Source: Eriocheir sinensis
Taxonomy: Eukaryota; Arthropoda; Malacostraca; Decapoda; Varunidae
DNA: 64,000 bases
NCBI RefSeq assembly: GCF_024679095.1
Contig: NW_026112164.1
Span: 1,484,939 to 1,548,938, forward strand
Reading direction: 5' to 3'
The notes beneath the pieces were generated by a model. That model did no database searches. It had not been told where the DNA came from and saw nothing but the letters and a program-made list of their open reading frames with translations. The position numbers were made by a program, and so were the translations under genes. Shown in pieces: positions 61,640 to 64,000 of this stretch (its first letter is position 1; each line of letters opens with the position of its first letter).

Positions 61640-63085
61640 GATGCTGATGACAGAGAGGAGACATGAAGGGAGGATGAAGGGCAGGAGGATGATGACAGAG
61701 AGGAGACACAAGGGAAGACATGAAGGGAGGATGATGACAGAGAGGAGACACAAGGGAAGACATGAAGGGAGGATGAAGGGCAGGAGGATGATGACAGAGA
61801 GGAGACACAAGGGAAGACATGAAGGGAGGATGATGACAGAGAGGACACACAAGGGAAGACATGAAGGGAGGATGATGACAGAGAGGAGACACAAGGGAAG
61901 ACATGAAGGGAGGATGATGACAGAGAGGAGACACAAGGGAAGACATGAAGGGAGGATGAAGGGCAGGAGGATGATGACAGAGAGGAGACACAAGGGAAGA
62001 CATGAAGGGAGGATGATGACAGAGAGGACACAAGGGTATTCATGTAGGGAGGATGATGACAGAGAGGAGACACAAGGGAAGACATGAAGGGAGGATGATG
62101 ACAGAGAGGAGACACAAGGGAAGACATGAAGGGAGGATGATGACAGAGAGGACACACAAGGGAAGACATGAAGGGAGGATGATGACAGAGAGGAGACACA
62201 AGGGAAGACATGAAGGGCAGGAGGATGATGACAGAGAGGACACACAAGGGAAGACATGAAGGGAGGATGAAGGGCAGGAGGATGATGACAGAGAGGACAC
62301 ACAAGGGAAGACATGAATGGAGGATGAAGGTAAGGAGGATGATGACAGAGAGGAGACACAAGGGAAGACATGAAGGGAGGATGAAGGGCAGGAGGATGAT
62401 GACAGAGAGGAGACACAAGGGAAGACATGAAGGTAGGATGATGACAGAGAGGAGACACAAGGGAAGACATGAAGGGAGGATGATGACAGAGAGGACACAC
62501 AAGGGAAGACATGAAGGGAGGATGAAGGGCAGGAGGATGATGACAGAGAGGACACAAGGGAAGACATGAAGGAGGATGATGACAGAGAGGACACAAGGGA
62601 AGACATGAAGGAGGATGATGACAGAGAGGAGACAAGGGTAGACATGAAGGGAGGATGAAGGGCAGGAGGATGATGACAGAGAGGAGACACAAGGGAAGAC
62701 ATGAAGGGAGGATGATGACAGAGAGGAGACACAAGGGAAGACATGAAGGGAGGATGAAGGGCAGGAGGATGATGACAGAGAGGAGACAAGGGAAGACATG
62801 AAGGAGGATGATGACAGAGAGGAGACACAAGGGAAGACATGAAGGAGGATGATGACAGAGAGGAGACACAAGGGAAGACATGAAGGGAGGATGATGACAG
62901 AGAGAAGACACAAGGGAAGACATGAAGGAGGATGAAGGGCAGGAGGATGATGACAGAGAGGAGACACAAGGGAAGACATGAAGGAGGATGATGACAGAGA
63001 GGACACAAGGGAAGACATGAAGGGCGGAGGAAGGGCCGGAGGATGATGACAGAGAGGAGACACAAGGGAAAACATGAAGGGAAGG
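61640..63085. repeat. 42/57-bp minisatellite, ~34 units
   Basis: Core unit GAAGGGAGGATGATGACAGA then GAGGAGACACAAGGGAAGACAT (42 bp), alternating with a 57-bp form that adds GAAGGGCAGGAGGAT. Two overlapping minus-strand frames stay open for over 530 codons because unit lengths are multiples of three. Both are low-complexity Ser/Leu/Cys repeats. Confidence 0.95.
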
Positions 63086-63139
63086 AAAATGTGAAGAGAG
63101 GATGAAGTTTTGATGGTAGGAATCATGCACACTACTCCA

Positions 63140-63189
63140 CCTACTACCACTACTACTACTAACTACTACTACTACTACTACTACTACTA
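63140..63189. repeat. (CTA)n microsatellite
   Basis: CTA/TAC units with one interruption. Confidence 0.93.
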
Positions 63190-63536
63190 TGCTTGGTCCT
63201 GGGGAAAGTGAGTCCTGGGTCATCCTGCCTTTGCTGCTGCTGGTAAGGTCTTGGTTCCTGAACTCCTGGCGCTGTCACTGTCCGCTGCTGGCCGGCACCT
63301 CACCTGTGGAAGAAAAGAGTTGTGAGCCATTTCATATACACTTCCTTACTAATGAGACTTTCTATACAACAAAGTGAGGCCACTTTTTGCTGATTTATAC
63401 CATAGGGTGCTGGCTGTCATGGGTTTGAAAATACCCTAAACTTAACCTACCAAAACCTGAAGATCTTGACTCAGAAAATTCATATATGCTTCCTTATTAA
63501 TAGACTTTCTATTAGGGATGTACCGATACCAAAAAG
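63190..63536. other. Gene-free, with a hAT-like terminus at 63513-63531
   Basis: 'tagggatgtaccgatacc' matches the TAGGGNTGNACCGATA form of many hAT ends. It is cut off by LINE F copy 4. 'cttcctta.taat.agacttt' recurs at 63340 and 63490. Confidence 0.35.
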
Positions 63537-64000
63537 CTAGGAAGACAGTTCATGGGCGTAAATAAAAAAAAAGCCCGCTACTCACTGCTCCCGAACAGAG
63601 GTCAAAGGAGTGTCCAAAACGAGAGGTCAATTTCGGGAGGAGAGGTGTCCTGATACCCTCCTCTTGAAAGAGTTCAAGTCGTAGGCAAGAGGAAATACAG
63701 ATGAAGGAAGATTGTTCCAGAGTTTACCAGCGTGAGGGATGAAGGAGTGAAGATGCTGGTTGACCCTTGCATAAGGGGTTTGGACAGTATAGGGATGAGC
63801 ATGAGTAGAAAGTCGTGTGCAGCGGGGCCGCGGGAGGGGGGGAGGCATGCAGTTAGCAAGTTCAGAAGAGCAGTCAGCATGAAAATAGCGATAGAAGATA
63901 GAAAGAGAGGCAACATGGCAGCGGAATTTGAGAGGTAAAAGACTATCAGTATGAGGAGGAGAGCTGATGAGACGAAGAGACTTTAACTCCACTCTGTCAA
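63537..64000 (-). mobile_element. LINE F, copy 4 (3' end, continues past the window)
   Basis: Minus strand: LKSLRLISSPPHTDSLLPLK, FYRYFHADCSSELANCMPPP, HAHPYTVQTPYARVNQHLHS, GKLWNNLPSSVFPLAYDLNS and a stop at 63627, all in one open frame, the least decayed LINE F 3' end here, followed by the family 3' UTR. Confidence 0.88.

Overview
The window looks like eukaryotic, repeat-dominated DNA from an arthropod, most likely a decapod crustacean. The basis is extreme dinucleotide-repeat density (GA, GT, TA tracts up to about 280 bp), many APE-type non-LTR retrotransposons with CR1/L2/RTE-like features, intron-like splice signals, and a well-known arthropod multi-copy gene family at 17.7-19.2 kb. The species is inferred, not shown. 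No rRNA, tRNA, CRISPR array or bacterial-type operon was found.

Layout. 1-5.06 kb is the 3' part of a DNA element (E1) carrying a large frameshifted gene: a Cys/His N-terminus, a PIN/XPG-like acidic quartet and a Cys-rich tail. 5.1-11.2 kb is mostly non-coding, with a 0.55 kb tandem duplication, an isolated Myb/SANT-like exon and a 1.6 kb degenerate minisatellite. 11.26-13.41 kb (minus) holds the best intact reading frame, a 716-codon protein with two coding minisatellites and a C-terminal KH-like domain. 13.5-21.9 kb is purine/pyrimidine and GT tracts with segmental duplications and a truncated copy of the arthropod family. 21.9-24.2 kb is a CR1-like LINE. 25.04-26.93 kb is a second, internally deleted member of the E1 type (E2), bounded by about 190 bp terminal inverted repeats.

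27-64 kb is a mosaic. It contains at least ten LINE fragments from five or more families, some nested. One is a chimera, and one CR1 is split by an RTE-like insertion. There is a hAT-type element with a perfect 8-bp target duplication and a decayed RING-finger gene, a solo LTR with a 4-bp duplication inside a 37-bp minisatellite, two TTAA-bounded reverse-transcriptase fragments, a near-palindrome of about 215 bp, and several minisatellites (24, 27, 37, 42, 69, 74, 81, 103 and 115 bp). Between them lie short plus-strand segments with splice-like borders and mutually compatible phases (29.4-31.6, 37.1-37.7, 48.5-48.7, 54.7-56.7 kb). These may be exons of one or more host genes with repeat-filled introns, but several carry a frameshift or stop, so they are tentative.

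How parts relate. E1 and E2 together suggest a cut-and-paste DNA transposon whose protein carries a PIN/XPG-like nuclease domain and whose deletion derivatives keep the ends. This is the most interesting system here. The single-base frameshifts seen in many frames may be real decay or assembly error, and the sequence alone cannot decide.
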